Assembly (NCBI RefSeq): GCF_910596095.1
Contig: NC_056538.1
Location: 34,336,922-34,400,921 of the forward strand
DNA: 64,000 nt
Direction of reading: 5' to 3'
From: Thunnus maccoyii
Lineage: Eukaryota > Chordata > Actinopteri > Scombriformes > Scombridae
Of this stretch, positions 28,657 through 40,002 are shown in pieces. Under the pieces are notes generated by a model. That model searched no databases and was not told the origin of the DNA. It saw nothing but the letters and a program-made list of their open reading frames with translations. Every line of letters starts with the position of its first letter. Positions within the stretch are counted from its first letter, which is position 1. The position numbers and the translations under genes are program-made.

Positions 28657-29366
28657 GTCGTCTTCATCGAAGCAGAAAACAACTGAATCAGACTGTGAAT
28701 CATTTCAGACGCAACAAAAGTCTGAATTCTGAGACTGAAGTCAGAGTTTTATTAACAGCTGAGACAATTAAATTTACCTATCTAGCTCATGGCTTTTATT
28801 TTGAAAAACCTGAAGCTCGTGACCGGATGGTTTGACTTCCTGGCTATTTTATTTTAAGCTGCTGTCCAAGAGTCTTCAGGTTGGTTTAAATCAGGAGTAA
28901 ACAGGTGAGAGTTTCCTTTAATGCTTCAGTCTGTTTCACTCTGACAGCTCAAACAAACACGACGCGCTTCTCACCAGACTCCGTTCAAAAAGTGGCAGAA
29001 AAGAAGTTCTTCACTAACAGGCACAAGTTCACCTGCTGGAAGAGCAATCCGGGTATTTAACGGATCGTTAGGAGCTATTCTTGTATTCGGCACCAAACTA
29101 ATAAATGGAGAAACACTTATTTAAAAGAAATTCGATGTTTTTAACTGTTGACCCGCGTCGTCTTCTTCCGCAGAATCCTTTGTAATCTGGTCAGAGATTC
29201 ACCAGTAAACCCAGTATAAATGTTTCTATAAAGTCACCTGAAGGCCGAATAAATCACAGTGTTCAGTCCGCGGAGAAAATGGCTTAAATTTTGTGATACA
29301 GCTCATGAATAAGCGCAAATAAGGAAGGAAGCATTAAACTGTCAGATTTTTGAATGAAGTTTGGTG
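28657..29366. other. Probable 5' UTR intron of the YqaJ gene
   Basis: No coding signal. If the donor at 29555 (minus strand) serves the YqaJ gene, this stretch and the sequence up to 29554 would be its first intron plus 5' UTR. I see no other element. Confidence 0.3.
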
Positions 29367-29421
29367 TAAAATACATGCTGGTCTTACTGGCCTGATACGC
29401 CCTAAACCAGCATGTATTTTA
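29367..29421. repeat. 16-bp perfect hairpin
   Basis: TAAAATACATGCTGGT and its exact reverse complement ACCAGCATGTATTTTA are separated by 23 bases. Isolated from recognisable elements. May be a small foldback transposon remnant or an RNA stem. Confidence 0.6.
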
Positions 29422-29554
29422 GTGTTTAGACGTTCAGTTTATCTTCAACTGTTTTTAATTAGACACTCTGACTATGCAGCTGTAACTAACTAACTACCTT
29501 TATTTACGTCTATAGGGTTTAAAACGTGTAACTTAGATATAAAGCAGATCTTAC

Positions 29555-29800
29555 CTGTGTGTCAGTCTGTCCGAATGAAACCTGAAGTGAAACTGTGACT
29601 CATTATCCCGTGACTGTAACCCGGACATGTCCCGGCTGCACTTTGACCTGAATATTTGCCGATTTTTCAGTCAATGACCCGTTATTGATCCTAATTTTGG
29701 AGTTATTTATGTAAATCAGAGCAGACGGAGGATCTGAGCTCGAGCTCACATAACTATTTTCAACCCGGGAAGCCGCCATGTTGGATAAACAGTAGAAATG
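29555..29800 (-). promoter_or_regulatory. YY1-type start region and candidate noncoding first exon
   Basis: On the minus strand the motif CCAACATGGCGGCTT (about 29771-29785) is a strong YY1 match, typical of initiation sites where YY1 sits over the first ATG. An ATG within it opens a 58-codon frame to 29603. About 50 bases further comes the strong donor ACACAG|GTAAGA at 29555. I read this as the promoter and first (upstream-ORF-bearing) exon of the YqaJ gene 0.9 kb downstream; the link is inference. Confidence 0.4.
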
Positions 29801-29980
29801 AGCCTGTCCAATCAAAAAAAACGACACTATATCAAATAATTTACACTGTTTAATTGATTACATTAGTGCTTCTGTATTCTTTGACTGTAGGTCGTTATAT
29901 CAGTAATCTGTTAGATTTGAGTGACAGGCGCCATCTGACGGCTGTAGTAATTATGACCCGGGAAAAGATTTTTATTTTTT

Positions 29981-30157
29981 AGGATGGCGAAGTCACGACC
30001 CGCCCTACTCTGCCTCTGATTGGCTTACCCTGATATTCTTTCCCTAATCCTAACCAATCTCACTCCTTATGCCCAAACCTAACCAACCCAATCAACGAAG
30101 GCAACCGGTACTAGCCAATCAGAGGCAGAGGAGGAAGGCTCATGACTTCACCATCCT
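29981..30157. mobile_element. Foldback MITE
   Basis: Left arm AGGATGGCGAAGTCACGA and right arm TCATGACTTCACCATCCT are imperfect inverse copies, followed inward by the exact inverse pair TCTGCCTCTGATTGGCT and AGCCAATCAGAGGCAGA. Total about 177 bp, non-coding. Confidence 0.75.
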
Positions 30158-30418
30158 GGGGGGAAAAAAATGGCACCCGCGGAAGGTAAAAAGCTGCAGG
30201 AGCCCGCGGTTCGCTTCCCGCTCCGACCGTCAGTGTCACGTTTTTAACCGTCGGGACATTTTTACCGCATTTTATTGCGTTTATTACCGGAATGCGGTGT
30301 TTGCTGTTGCCGACGGTTCCCACGTTTAACCACGTTTTAAACAATCATTTTAACCCAAACCATGATCTTTCTCCAACTCCAACCACGTGGTTTTTGTGCC
30401 TAAACCTAACCAGACTTT

Positions 30419-30420
30419 AA

Positions 30421-30472
<52 letters not shown>
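30419..30472 (+). repeat. (CA)n microsatellite
   Basis: About 26 uninterrupted CA dinucleotides. Confidence 0.95.
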
Positions 30473-30473
<1 letters not shown>

Positions 30474-30662
30474 ATAAAACATTATTATATCGTTATTTTA
30501 ACAGTGATCTGTAAAGCGGCGTATTACGCTCCTGACTTGTTGGTAGAAATAGCTGATTAAAGTCACTTTCAATCGTTCTCTCAACCATATATACAATATA
30601 ATTCACGTTGAATTTTAATATGAAATCTTTATAATTACTTATAGTGATATAATGGAGAAGAC

Positions 30663-30745
30663 GTCAGGATGGCCGAGCGGTCTAAGGCGCTGCGTTCAGG
30701 TCGCAGTCTCCCCTGGAGGCGTGGGTTCGAATCCCACTTCTGACA
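30663..30745 (+). tRNA. tRNA-Leu (anticodon CAG)
   Basis: 83-nt cloverleaf without intron. Acceptor stem GTCAGGA pairs with TTCTGAC, discriminator A. A box TGGCCGAGCGG, anticodon stem-loop CTGCG-TTCAGGT-CGCAG giving CAG, a long variable arm as expected for a class II tRNA, and B box GGTTCGAATCC. A TTTT run 7 bases past the end serves as RNA polymerase III terminator. Reads CUG codons. Structure intact, so probably functional. Confidence 0.95.
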
Positions 30746-30917
30746 CATTCTCCTTTTCTTAATATTCTCCATTCAGATTTGTTGATTTAAGTATTAAAAG
30801 TTTCCTAAGAGTTGTATGAAATGTGTTACTGAATGAAGTCGTCTATGTCACCTTTAAAAACAAACAAACAAAAAAAAAAAACTAGTGATGAACTTCGATC
30901 AAAAACAACATGCAGTA

Positions 30918-31762
30918 GGGGAGACCAGGGATGGTTGTAACACTTTCAATTTTTCCAATCAGGAGCAAGTTACAATTCACCCGATTCACTCTGCACATGC
31001 TCAGTTTAGTCCTTGTTCCACATTTCAGAAATAAAAAAATAATTCTTCATTTATTTTTGTGATTCTGCTTTGTAGATAAACTCATCAAACTTAAATCATG
31101 TTAATTATTTGTCTGTGTAGATATCTTTCATGCAAGTTGTTAGTGCTAATGTTTTATCTGTAAGCTAGTTCATGGCTACAAGAGTCTGAGTTAGTTACAA
31201 CCTACCCCAAGCAAACATTTCATCGTATTTAATACGTTTACTTTGACTTTCAGTATGCCGAGGTCCTGGAAGAGAAAGACTGACGGCTTCCTCTCAACAT
31301 TTTGAAGAGAGCATCAAATGATGTAAAAAAGCAGAGAAAGTCCATCAGATCTGCAGCAAAATGTTGTATGATTGTGTAAAGAGAGGAAGTTAGAAGAGAA
31401 GGAATCAAAGGAACTTCTATGTGTAGGTTAACATAGTGGAGACAAAGTCTTCACTGATGAACCAGAGGAGGACTGTGACTCTGTTGATGAATAACATACT
31501 TGACACACACACACACAATATCTTAAGTTTTTATCACAATCCTTATTTCATAATGTTACAACTATGGCATCAATTGTCACATTTAACTTCTTGTGTTTGA
31601 GACTAAACCATTTTCAGTTTGTGTTGCAGAGATAACAGCTGCATCATTTAATAGCAGACACACGTCGCTAGTTTGCATCACATTTTGAATGCATTGGTTT
31701 TAAAAAAGCTCCAAGCTACAGACAGAAATGTCAAAAGTGTGACAACCATCCTCGGTCTCCCC
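30918..31762 (+). mobile_element. Pogo-like DNA transposon remnant
   Basis: Termini GGGGAGACCAGGGATGGTTG and CAACCATCCTCGGTCTCCCC are inverted repeats flanked by TA on both sides, as for TA-targeting Tc1/mariner/pogo elements. Inside, an ATG at 31255 opens MPRSWKRKTDG, and a shifted frame gives KSIRSAAK, which together resemble the psq-type DNA-binding start of pogo/Tigger-like transposases. Frameshifts and a large internal loss leave it inactive. 845 bp. Confidence 0.65.
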
Positions 31763-31867
31763 TATTAAGTCAGTTTACAGTCAAACACATGAGACATAAA
31801 ACTGAATCACAGCGTTGAAACCAAGATTTTACCAAAATATGTAAAAATAACAGAAAAGTTTTAATTG

Positions 31868-32130
31868 TTGGGCTGCGATTTTTTCATCAATCAATCTGCC
31901 AATGATTTTCTCGTTTAGTCAATAAAATGTCCGAAAATATACAAAAATTGCCTTTTTAATTTACCTGAGTCCGAGGTGTCGTCTTCAAATTACTTGTTTA
32001 TTCTGACCAACGATCCAAAACCCTCAAAATATTTATTAACATCTTATATGACAAAAAAGCAGCAACTCCTCACATTTATGGAGCTGAAACCAGATGATGG
32101 AAAATTTACTGAAACCAACTAATCATTGCG
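31868..32130. mobile_element. Inverted, worn TAGAGCTGCA-type MITE
   Basis: Reverse complement carries the same interior order as the copies at 3334 and 25531 (GCAGCTCC/CTCACATT and TTTTCTCG/ATCATT blocks). Both ends are degraded. Confidence 0.4.
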
Positions 32131-32326
32131 CTACTGTTATGGAAGCTCATTACATTAATAAAAATATTAATTTTAAGGCAACATTATAAGATGCTACATC
32201 AAAAATGTGACTTTTTATCCTGTAATTTGATTCATAAATATCAAATTTTGCTGCATTAAAGAGAAAATATATCTGTTAGGTTTTGTCTTGATTATTCCTG
32301 CTGAAGTCACAGAACCAAACACAATC

Positions 32327-32638
32327 AATTTATCATGAATAATCGTTCATAAAGAGTTAATAAATGGTTTATAACTCTCTATAATGTAGTTATAAGCAGA
32401 TATAAGTGTTTATGAATGTATTCATCAATAGCTATAACTCCTCCCAGGACAGTTGCTGCTGTATAAACAGATCATTAATAATATAATAAAACACAACTGT
32501 AATAATATAAAATGTCTTCATGACAAATAGTGAACATTTATAAACAGATATAAGAACACTGATGTCTTCATATCTGCTTATAACTACATTATAGTGAGTT
32601 ATTAACTGTTTATATGCTGATTATTGATGATTAATAGA
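32327..32638. mobile_element. Palindromic MITE with TATAATGTAGTTATAAGCAGATAT arms
   Basis: The left arm (about 32327-32405) and right arm (about 32560-32638) are inverse copies over about 75 bases, including the block GTTATAAGCAGATAT. AT-rich, non-coding, ends about 260 bases before the phosphatase gene. Confidence 0.7.
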
Positions 32639-32898
32639 CATTGATCCTCCTAAAAACATTCAGCAGGTTCAAAGAAAATGTTAAAATCAGGTTTATTAAA
32701 ATGTTTTGGAAACAACAGATTTTACCAGACGACTCATCACCAGGTATTTAGTGATGAAAAGGAATATTTTTTAAATTATTTTTTATGATGTTTTTCAAAG
32801 TTTTTCTTTTTTCACCTCTAAAGATTCTTCAGAATCAAACAGTCTGACTGTGTCTGTCAGGTTTCTGCCCACCTGGAGGGGTCCTCCTGCAGCTCCTC

Positions 32899-34579
32899 AT
32901 GTCGGGGTCTCAGGTGTCTCAGGTGGGTCCTGGTCTCTTCCTGAGCGGTCTGGACTCGGCTCTGAACCTCAGCGTGTTGTCCAGCAGGAGCGTCTCTCTC
33001 ATCATTAACTCCAGTGGGCTGGAGGACGTTTCCTACCCGCAGTTGGATGGCCTGCAGGTCCTCCATGTCCCCGTCCAGGACCGACCTCACGCCCCGCTGG
33101 GACGGTACTTCGACCTCGTGGCGGAGCGGATCCACCAGAACCGGACGGGGACGACTCTGGTTCACTGCAGCGCCGGCAGGAGCCGGTCCCCGTCTCTGAT
33201 CATGGCCTACCTGATGAGGTCAGCAGACACTCACCTGTCACTGTTACTAACCCTGGAGGTCAGAGTTCAGGTCTCTGATGTGGTTCAGCAAGTAACTAAA
33301 TACATTTACTCAAGTACTGAAGTACAGTTTAGAGGTACTTGTACTTTACTTGAGTATTTCCATGTGATGCTACTTTCTACATTTCAGAGGGAAATATTGT
33401 ACTTTCTACTCCACTACATTTATTTGACAGCTTTAGTTACTTTTCAGATGAAGATTTGACACAATGGATAATATAACAAGCTTTTAAAATACAACACATT
33501 GTTAAAGATGAAACCAGTGGTTTCCAACCTTTTTGGCTTTTGACGTCTTACAAAAAGCAGTGTGTAGTCGGGGTCACATTTCACATGTCTATGAGTTGTT
33601 AACAGCTCCACCAAATAGTGATTTTTCCCTCTAAACTTCTCACATGCTTTCATTTCAATAAATGTTCAAATGATCCAATATTTCAGCAAAAATCAAAGAT
33701 TAGAGAAAAAGTCCAAAAACTGAAAACAGATTTGTGTATCAGAACTTTGTTTTTTCTTCTTTCCTCTCCCATTAATCATCTCACCACCCCTCAGATTTAT
33801 CTGCTGACCCTTTGGAGGGGCCCGACCCCTAGGTTGGGAACCACTGGACTAAACTAGCTAACTGTATATAAAGTAGTGTAAACTAGCTCCACCTCCAGCA
33901 GCTACAACAGTAACATGCTGCTCTAACACTGATGCTTCACTATTAATAATCTAATGATGTCATATATAATAATATATCAGTCAGAGGGACCAAACCACTA
34001 CTTTTACTGCAATACTTTAACTACATCAAGCTCATAATACTTATGTACTTTTACTGCAATACTTTAACTACATCAAGCTCATAATACTTATGTACTTTTA
34101 CTGCAATACTTTAACTACATCAAGCTCATAATACTTATGTACTTTTACTGCAATACTTTAACTACATCAAGCTCATAATACTTATGTACTTTTACTGCAA
34201 TACTTTAACTACATCAAGCTCATAATACTTATGTACTTTTACTGTAGTAGGATTTTTCTTGCAGGACTTTTACTTGTAATGGAGTATCTTTACGTTGCTG
34301 TATTGGTATTTTATACTGCAGTAAAGTACTTCTTCCAGCTCTGGGTTCTGGTCTCTGTGTTGCAGGTTTGGGGGTCTCAGCCTGCGTCGGGCTCATGAAC
34401 AGGTTCTGGAGCAGCGGCCGTTCATCCGACCGAACGCTGGTTTCTGGAGGCAGCTGATGGACTACGAGAGGAAGCTGTTCGGCAGGAACTCGGTCCGGAT
34501 GGCGATGACGTCCGGCGGAGTCCTGCCTGAAGCTCTGGAGGACACGAACACCACGGCGGCGTACTGCGTCAACATCTGA
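32899..34579 (+). CDS. Dual-specificity phosphatase, DUSP14/18-like, 2 exons
   Basis: Atypical small dual-specificity phosphatase of about 177 residues. Exons 32899-33218 and 34366-34579 join in phase 2 (GT-AG). Catalytic loop VHCSAGRSRSPS gives the HCxxGxxRS motif with Cys90 and Arg96; the general acid is probably Asp61 in VPVQDRPHAP. The C-terminal FIRPNAGFWRQLMDYERKLFG block is the DUSP14/18/21 hallmark, and PHAPLGRYFD is closest to DUSP14. It would dephosphorylate phospho-Ser/Thr and phospho-Tyr, with MAP-kinase-pathway proteins as usual substrates of the group. The first ATG lies just after a possible acceptor (CCTGCAG at about 32884-32890), so a noncoding exon may precede it. Human DUSP14 and DUSP18 coding regions, as I recall, lack an intron here. 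An ATTAAA lies 22 bases after the stop. Exact orthologue not resolved. Confidence 0.85.
33515..33846. mobile_element. Nested hAT-like MITE (CAGTGGTTTCCAACC termini)
   Basis: Ends CAGTGGTTTCCAACCT and AGGTTGGGAACCACTG are inverse copies. Flanks GATGAAAC and GACTAAAC match at 6 of 8 bases, as expected of an old 8-bp target duplication. 332 bp, inserted within the larger element at 33278-34349. Confidence 0.75.
33999..34245 (+). repeat. 47-bp tandem repeat, about 5 copies
   Basis: Unit starts TACTTTTACTGCAATACTTT and ends CTCATAATACTTATG. It lies within the larger MITE of the phosphatase intron and so expands that element internally. Confidence 0.9.
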
Positions 34580-35225
34580 ACGACCACAAACTAATCAGAC
34601 ATTAAACACTCTCATCGTTTTGTTTCTTCCCTCTGAGCTGCAGCGGAAACAGCTGAATGTTTCCACACCTGCAAACTTCACTCACAATGTGGCAGAAAAA
34701 GCAAATTCTTTGCTTCTTGTTTGTCAGTAAGAGATTTAGATACTTCAGTGATGTCGGGATTATTCTGTTTGACAGTTAAAGGTGTAAAACAACAAACTCA
34801 AGTCGGTGTTTTCTATTTTTTAATGAAAAGAAACGTCCAGAAACATGTGGCTACCTGATAAAAACTGTTTTTAAAAAACATCCTTTTAACTCTGTTTTCT
34901 AAATCCTCCATCAGTTTGTCTGAATGATGTATTTGTGCAACTGTTACACAAATATTTAAGTTTAAAATGTTAAATTCTGTAAATAAGATTAAACAGATGC
35001 TGCTGTTCAAAGTCCAAACTGGTCTCATATCTGTTTACTGATCAGATCAGCTGATCAATTGATCAGGTTTCTTTTTAGTAAAACTACAGAACTAAGAGCA
35101 GAGTTGGAATAAACAGATCTGCAGTTTGTGAGTGAAACACTGAAATGAGCTCGGCTGTGATTGGTCAGAAACGATGTAAAAAAACAAATCAATTTATTGT
35201 GACAGAAGAAGAAACGATCAGTATT
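34580..35225. other. 3' flank of the phosphatase gene
   Basis: Contains the candidate ATTAAA polyadenylation hexamer at 34601-34606. Otherwise no gene or repeat recognised. Confidence 0.4.
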
Positions 35226-35402
35226 ACAGTCAGTACGTCAGTCAGTGCTACAGTCAGTACTACAGTCAGTGCTACAGTCAGTACTACAGTCAGTACGTCA
35301 GTCAGTACTACAGTCAGTACTGCAGTCAGTGCTACAGTCAGTACTACAGTCAGTGCTACAGTCAGTGCTACAGTCAGTACTGCAGTCAGTACTGCAGTCA
35401 GT
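35226..35402 (+). repeat. 12-bp minisatellite CAGTCAGTACTA
   Basis: About 15 copies of CAGTCAGTACTA/CAGTCAGTGCTA. The Ser/Thr/Val-rich frame over it comes from the repeat. Confidence 0.9.
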
Positions 35403-35442
35403 CTTTGTACATCATTAACACTGCTGGATGGTGTGTAGTAGG

Positions 35443-36808
35443 TTTGCAGAGCTGCAGAATATAAATATAGAGCTGCAGAACATGAATATAGATCTGCAGA
35501 ATATGAATATAGATCTGCAGAATATGAACATAGAGCTGCAGAATATAAATATAGAGCTGCAGGATATGAATATAGAGCTGCAGGATATGAATATAGAGCT
35601 GCAGAACATGAATATAGATCTGCAGAATATGAATATAGATCTGCAGAATATGAACATAGAGCTGCAGAATATAAATATAGAGCTGCAGAATATGAATATA
35701 TAGCTGCAGAGTATGAATATAGAGCTGCAGAGTATGAATATAGAGCTGCAGAATGTGAATATATAGCTGCAGAGTATGAATATAGATCTGCAGAATATGA
35801 ATACTGAGCTGCAGAATATAAATATAGATCTGCAGTATATGAATATATAGCTGCAGAATATGAATATAGAGCTGCAGAATATGACTATAGAGCTGTAGGA
35901 TATGAATACAGAGCTGCAGAATATGAATATATAGCTGCAGAGTATGAATATAGAGCTGCAGAATGTGAATATAGATCTGCAGAATATGAATACTGAGCTG
36001 CAGAATATAAATATAGATCTGCAGTATATGAATATATAGCTGCAGAATATGAATATAGAGCTGCAGAATATGAATATAGAGCTGCAGAATATGACTATAG
36101 AGCTGCAGAATATGAATATATAGCTGCAGAATATGAATACTGAGCTGCAGAATATGAATACAGAGCTGCAGAATATAAATATAGATCTGCAGAATATGAA
36201 TATAGATCTGCAGAATATGAATATATAGCTGCAGAATATAAATATAGATCTGCAGAATATGAATACAGAGCTGCAGAATATAAATATAGATCTGCAGAAT
36301 ATGAATATAGATCTGCAGAATATGAATATATAGCTGCAGAATATGAATATAGTTCTGCAGAATATGAATATAGATTTACAGAATATGAATATAGAGCTGC
36401 AGAATATGAATATATAGCTGCAGGATATGAATATAGAGCTGCAGGATATGAATATATAGCTGCAGGATATGAATATAGAGCTGCAGGATATGAATATAGA
36501 GCTGCAGAATATGAATATATAGCTGCAGGATATGAATATAGAGCTGCAGGATATGAATATATAGCTGCAGGATATGAATATAGAGCTGCAGGATATGAAT
36601 ATAGAGCTGCAGGATATGAATATATAGCTGCAGGATATGAATATAGAGCTGCAGGATATGAATATATAGCTGCAGGATATGAATATAGAGCTGCAGGATA
36701 TGAATATATAGCTGCAGGATATGAATATATAGCTGCAGGATATGAATATAGAGCTGCAGGATATGAATATAGAGCTGCAGAATATGAATATAGAGCTGCA
36801 GAATATGA
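35443..36808 (+). repeat. 21-bp minisatellite, about 65 copies
   Basis: Unit GAGCTGCAGAATATGAATATA and variants (GATCTGCAG, TAGCTGCAG, GATATGAATA, GAATACTGAG). Because 21 is a multiple of three and the unit mostly lacks stop codons on the minus strand, frames of 150-523 codons (FIFCSSI, YSYPAAL and HILQLYI repeats) stay open; they are artefacts with no start context, splice logic or family match. Confidence 0.95.
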
Positions 36809-36843
36809 AGATGAGCAGCAGAGACCAAACAGCAGCAGCAGAG

Positions 36844-37116
36844 ACGCCTGAGAGGACGCCTGAGAGGACGCCTGACAGGGCATCTGACAGGACATCTGAC
36901 GCCTGACAGGACGCCTGACGGGACACCTGACGGGACACCTGACAGGACGCCTGACGGGACATCTGACGGGACACCTGATGGGACACCTGACAGGACGCCT
37001 GACAGGACGTCTGACGGGATGCCTGACGGGACGCCTGACGGGACGCCTGACAGGACGTCTGACGGGATGCCTGACGGGACGCCTGACGGGACGCCTGACA
37101 GGACGCCTGACAGGAC
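36844..37116 (+). repeat. 12-bp minisatellite GGGACGCCTGAC
   Basis: Twenty or so copies of GGGACGCCTGAC with AGGACGCCTGAC, GGGACACCTGAC and GGGATGCCTGAC variants, just right of the 21-bp array. Confidence 0.9.
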
Positions 37117-39347
37117 GGGACAGTGGTGTTGAGTTGTCCTCAGAGGACAGACTGAAGGACTTCTAGAGTTTTGTACTAAAACATATTTATTTCTTCTATA
37201 AATTGATATTTAGAGCTCAGTCTGTGTCTATAAAAACAGGGAGTGGTGAACGTGACGAGGGACGTCGGGACAGACGCTCCCGAAGTGATCAGGTGGTGTG
37301 ACGGAGGCTCTGCAGCAAACAATCGGATCTCTCCACATAAACCAGCTGCATTTACTGTTATTACTGTGTATTTCCTGTTTGTGTCGGTGTTGTTCTGCTC
37401 GTGTCGTCAGTCTCTCTGTTGTCTGTCGAGTGACAACAAAAATGAACAGTTTACCTCAGAAACAAACAGTTTTATTGACAGTCGTGGGTCCAAAACTCTT
37501 GAAGGGACCAAGCGAACATATATGATATTTTTGAGACTCAAGATGCAACGTTCAGTTACATTGCAGTGGAATTTATATTTTTGTGTCAAATTCATTATTG
37601 TATGAAGATAAAAACCTTTTCGACGTGTCATCTGGTGAGTCTGAGCTCTGCTGGACTGATGACTTCATCTTCTATTAAACAGCCTTAACTCTTCCTGAAA
37701 CACTGAAAACCTTCATCAGCAGCAGTTTCAGCTTTTTATCCAGTAAAAACTCCAGTTTGAGGATTTTCTGTTTGTTGTTATAAAACGTTTTGTGGGCATT
37801 TCTCCTTGTTTTTGATAACCGATCGACTAATTGATCTTTTAATAGAAAAAGTGACAAATACATTTATTTAACATCTTACATTTGATGTTTGGTTTGACAG
37901 AAAGCATCAAACCAGCAACAATGAAACGTGGATGCTGTGAAAAGGTTTAAAGCAGAGTTTCCTCCAGGAAGCAGTGGAGCTGAGGTGATAAACGTCTTGT
38001 GATTAATTTAGTTTGTAGATGAAAACCGAAACAATAACCAGACTCATTACATATGTGGAAATAGTTGTGTGAAGATTAGAAAGCTAGAAAAGTGTAAAAA
38101 TGTTTTATGATGTTTGTGGAAAAGACTGCAGGAAACTCTGGAATATTCGGTTGTTTCTCACGTTAAAAATCATTTCAACTCTGTGGTTAAAGCTCATTTT
38201 CCATTAACAGGAAGTTAACAGACAGACTTTGGTTGAGTTCAGTCTGCATCAATATTTCAAACTCAAATTAAATGTTGTTTTGTCACCTGTCGAACCACTA
38301 GGTGCTCAGGCCCTAATAAAGGAAAAACTGCAGTACAGAGCAACAAATTTGAGTTTTGATTTTATTTTTCTACAGCACTTTATCACTAAACTGTCACCCT
38401 CACTCCATTTTTTCCCTTCCCCTCATAGGTCATCCCCACCACTGAATTATAAATATAAGACCTATAATTATTGTAAAATAAATAATAACACCAAACTTCA
38501 TACAAAGTTTGTATATAATGTACTGTATGTCCATAGAGGCAGAGGAGGTTGATCCTCCTCTATTTTTTGAGAGGCAAAAGGGAGATCAAAATATAAAAAA
38601 AGAATATTTGGTTGAAATAAACCATTACAAATCTCAGTATTATTTATAAAGTATTTTTTCTCTCTTCTTTGGAAAAAATCCATAACTGAAATTCTGTTTA
38701 AAATTCTTCAACAGCGACACCTGCAGGGCGGGAGGAGAAAACGCAGTGTGTGAAGTGGTGGGGGGCCACAATTGGTGGAGGTGGAGTGGGGGACAGAGGA
38801 GGACGGTTGCCTGCTGCCCTCCGCAGGGCGGGATCTCTTACATTGGACTTAATGTATTTCTTTTTTTTCATGCTAATCTGTGATTGGCCATGACACGTAA
38901 AATGACGCTCCAAGGGAGGACGTCCTCCCTTACCAATCAACAACCAGAATGCAATATTGACATCGAGTGAGAGACGTCAGATAACGTGAGTCAGATACAG
39001 CTTCTCTCTCTCTGTCTCTTTGGTCGCTAATTATATCTCTGATGGTTAAATGTCTCTCTGTGTGGCTTTTTTATGTTTTTAATCCCCTTAACAAGAATGC
39101 AGCAGAGATCATATAATGTGTTGTGGGTAAGATTAGTTTGCTTGTTGAAGTTACAGTGAGCTGTCTGGACTCACTCATTCATTCGTTTTTAATTGAGTGG
39201 TTGTTCAGTCACCTGTTGATGTTGTGTGATTAGTGAATGATCGGCAGGAGGTCTGGCTGCTGCTTCTGACAGTTTCTTTAGTTCGTTTTTAAGCTGAGTC
39301 GTATATTGAGTAATAAGCTTAAAGTAACTAGAATAACAAGTGTTAAC
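37117..39347. other. No gene recognised
   Basis: No exon with a family signature on either strand. Around 38530-38570 a self-complementary GAGGAGGTTGATCCTCCTC block and near 38910 a similar GGGAGGACGTCCTCCCTT block may mark an unresolved transposon. Confidence 0.4.
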
Positions 39348-39994
39348 TAGTGGTGTAACGGATTGTAGTTCATCCTTGATCCATATGGATCGTCCCCCAC
39401 GGTTCGGCAGGCATATGAACTGCGGATTAATTGCTAAATTTAATGTCTCATTTAAGACAAAGTAAACAAACTGCTCTAAGTACAAGTCATGGGCAGACAG
39501 CGTGTCGCTAACAGGGATTTTAAAGAGCAACGATCAAACCAGCATCTAACGGGTCAGAAGTGAAATTTGAGTTATGTTTACCTGCTGTCTAATTTGCTGC
39601 AGCTGAGCAGCTAATTAGCATCTTGCTGCTAACTGATGTTAGTGGTGAATGTTTGTTATCATCAAGTTTTGATGATGTGGACAGAGGCTGTTTCATTCAC
39701 TGTTTAAAAGAGGAAGGTATCATGTCTCATATTGCAATAATTGAGCATTGAATATTTCATATATTTTATTTTATTTTATTCAAACATTGGACATCTTAAG
39801 TGTTGTTTTCATTTAAGACCATGGGCCAAAGTTCCTTGCTGTTTCTGGCTGTAAGTGTGTTACAAAATTAATGGAAAACAAAGTTTTATTTGTCTCCCCC
39901 TTTTTTTTCGCTGATCCTAATAATGATCTGATGCATGATTCAAATCCGTGATACGATCCGAATTGTGAGTTTTGTGTTCATGTTAACACCCCTA
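39348..39994. mobile_element. hAT-type nonautonomous element with 8-bp duplication
   Basis: Starts TAGTGGTGTAACGGATTG and ends CATGTTAACACCCCTA, inverse termini. The flanking octamer GTGTTAAC is exact on both sides (39340-39347 and 39995-40002), the hallmark of hAT insertion. 647 bp with no transposase frame. Confidence 0.85.
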
Positions 39995-40002
39995 GTGTTA
40001 AC

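Larger units (their letters stand above)
33278..34349. mobile_element. hAT-type nonautonomous element in the phosphatase intron
   Basis: Left end resembles the widespread fish repeat with AAGTAACTAAATACATTTAC and TCAAGTACTG; right end has CAGTAAAGTACTTCTTCCAG, its inverse type. The octamer GGTCTCTG occurs at 33270-33277 and 34350-34357 and could be the target duplication. Boundaries are approximate. It carries a second element inside. Confidence 0.5.

Noticed and set aside
28078..28686. 202-codon plus-strand frame
   Set aside because: Antisense shadow of exon 1 of the YqaJ gene, which has the domain signature and splice sites on the minus strand.
35415..36986. 523-codon minus-strand frame with FIFCSSI repeats, and related 266- and 150-codon frames
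   Set aside because: All fall on the 21-bp minisatellite, whose unit length keeps frames open; no splice sites, start context or family motif.
37243..37605. 120-codon plus-strand frame with a hydrophobic stretch
   Set aside because: No signal peptide logic, no family match, no splice support.
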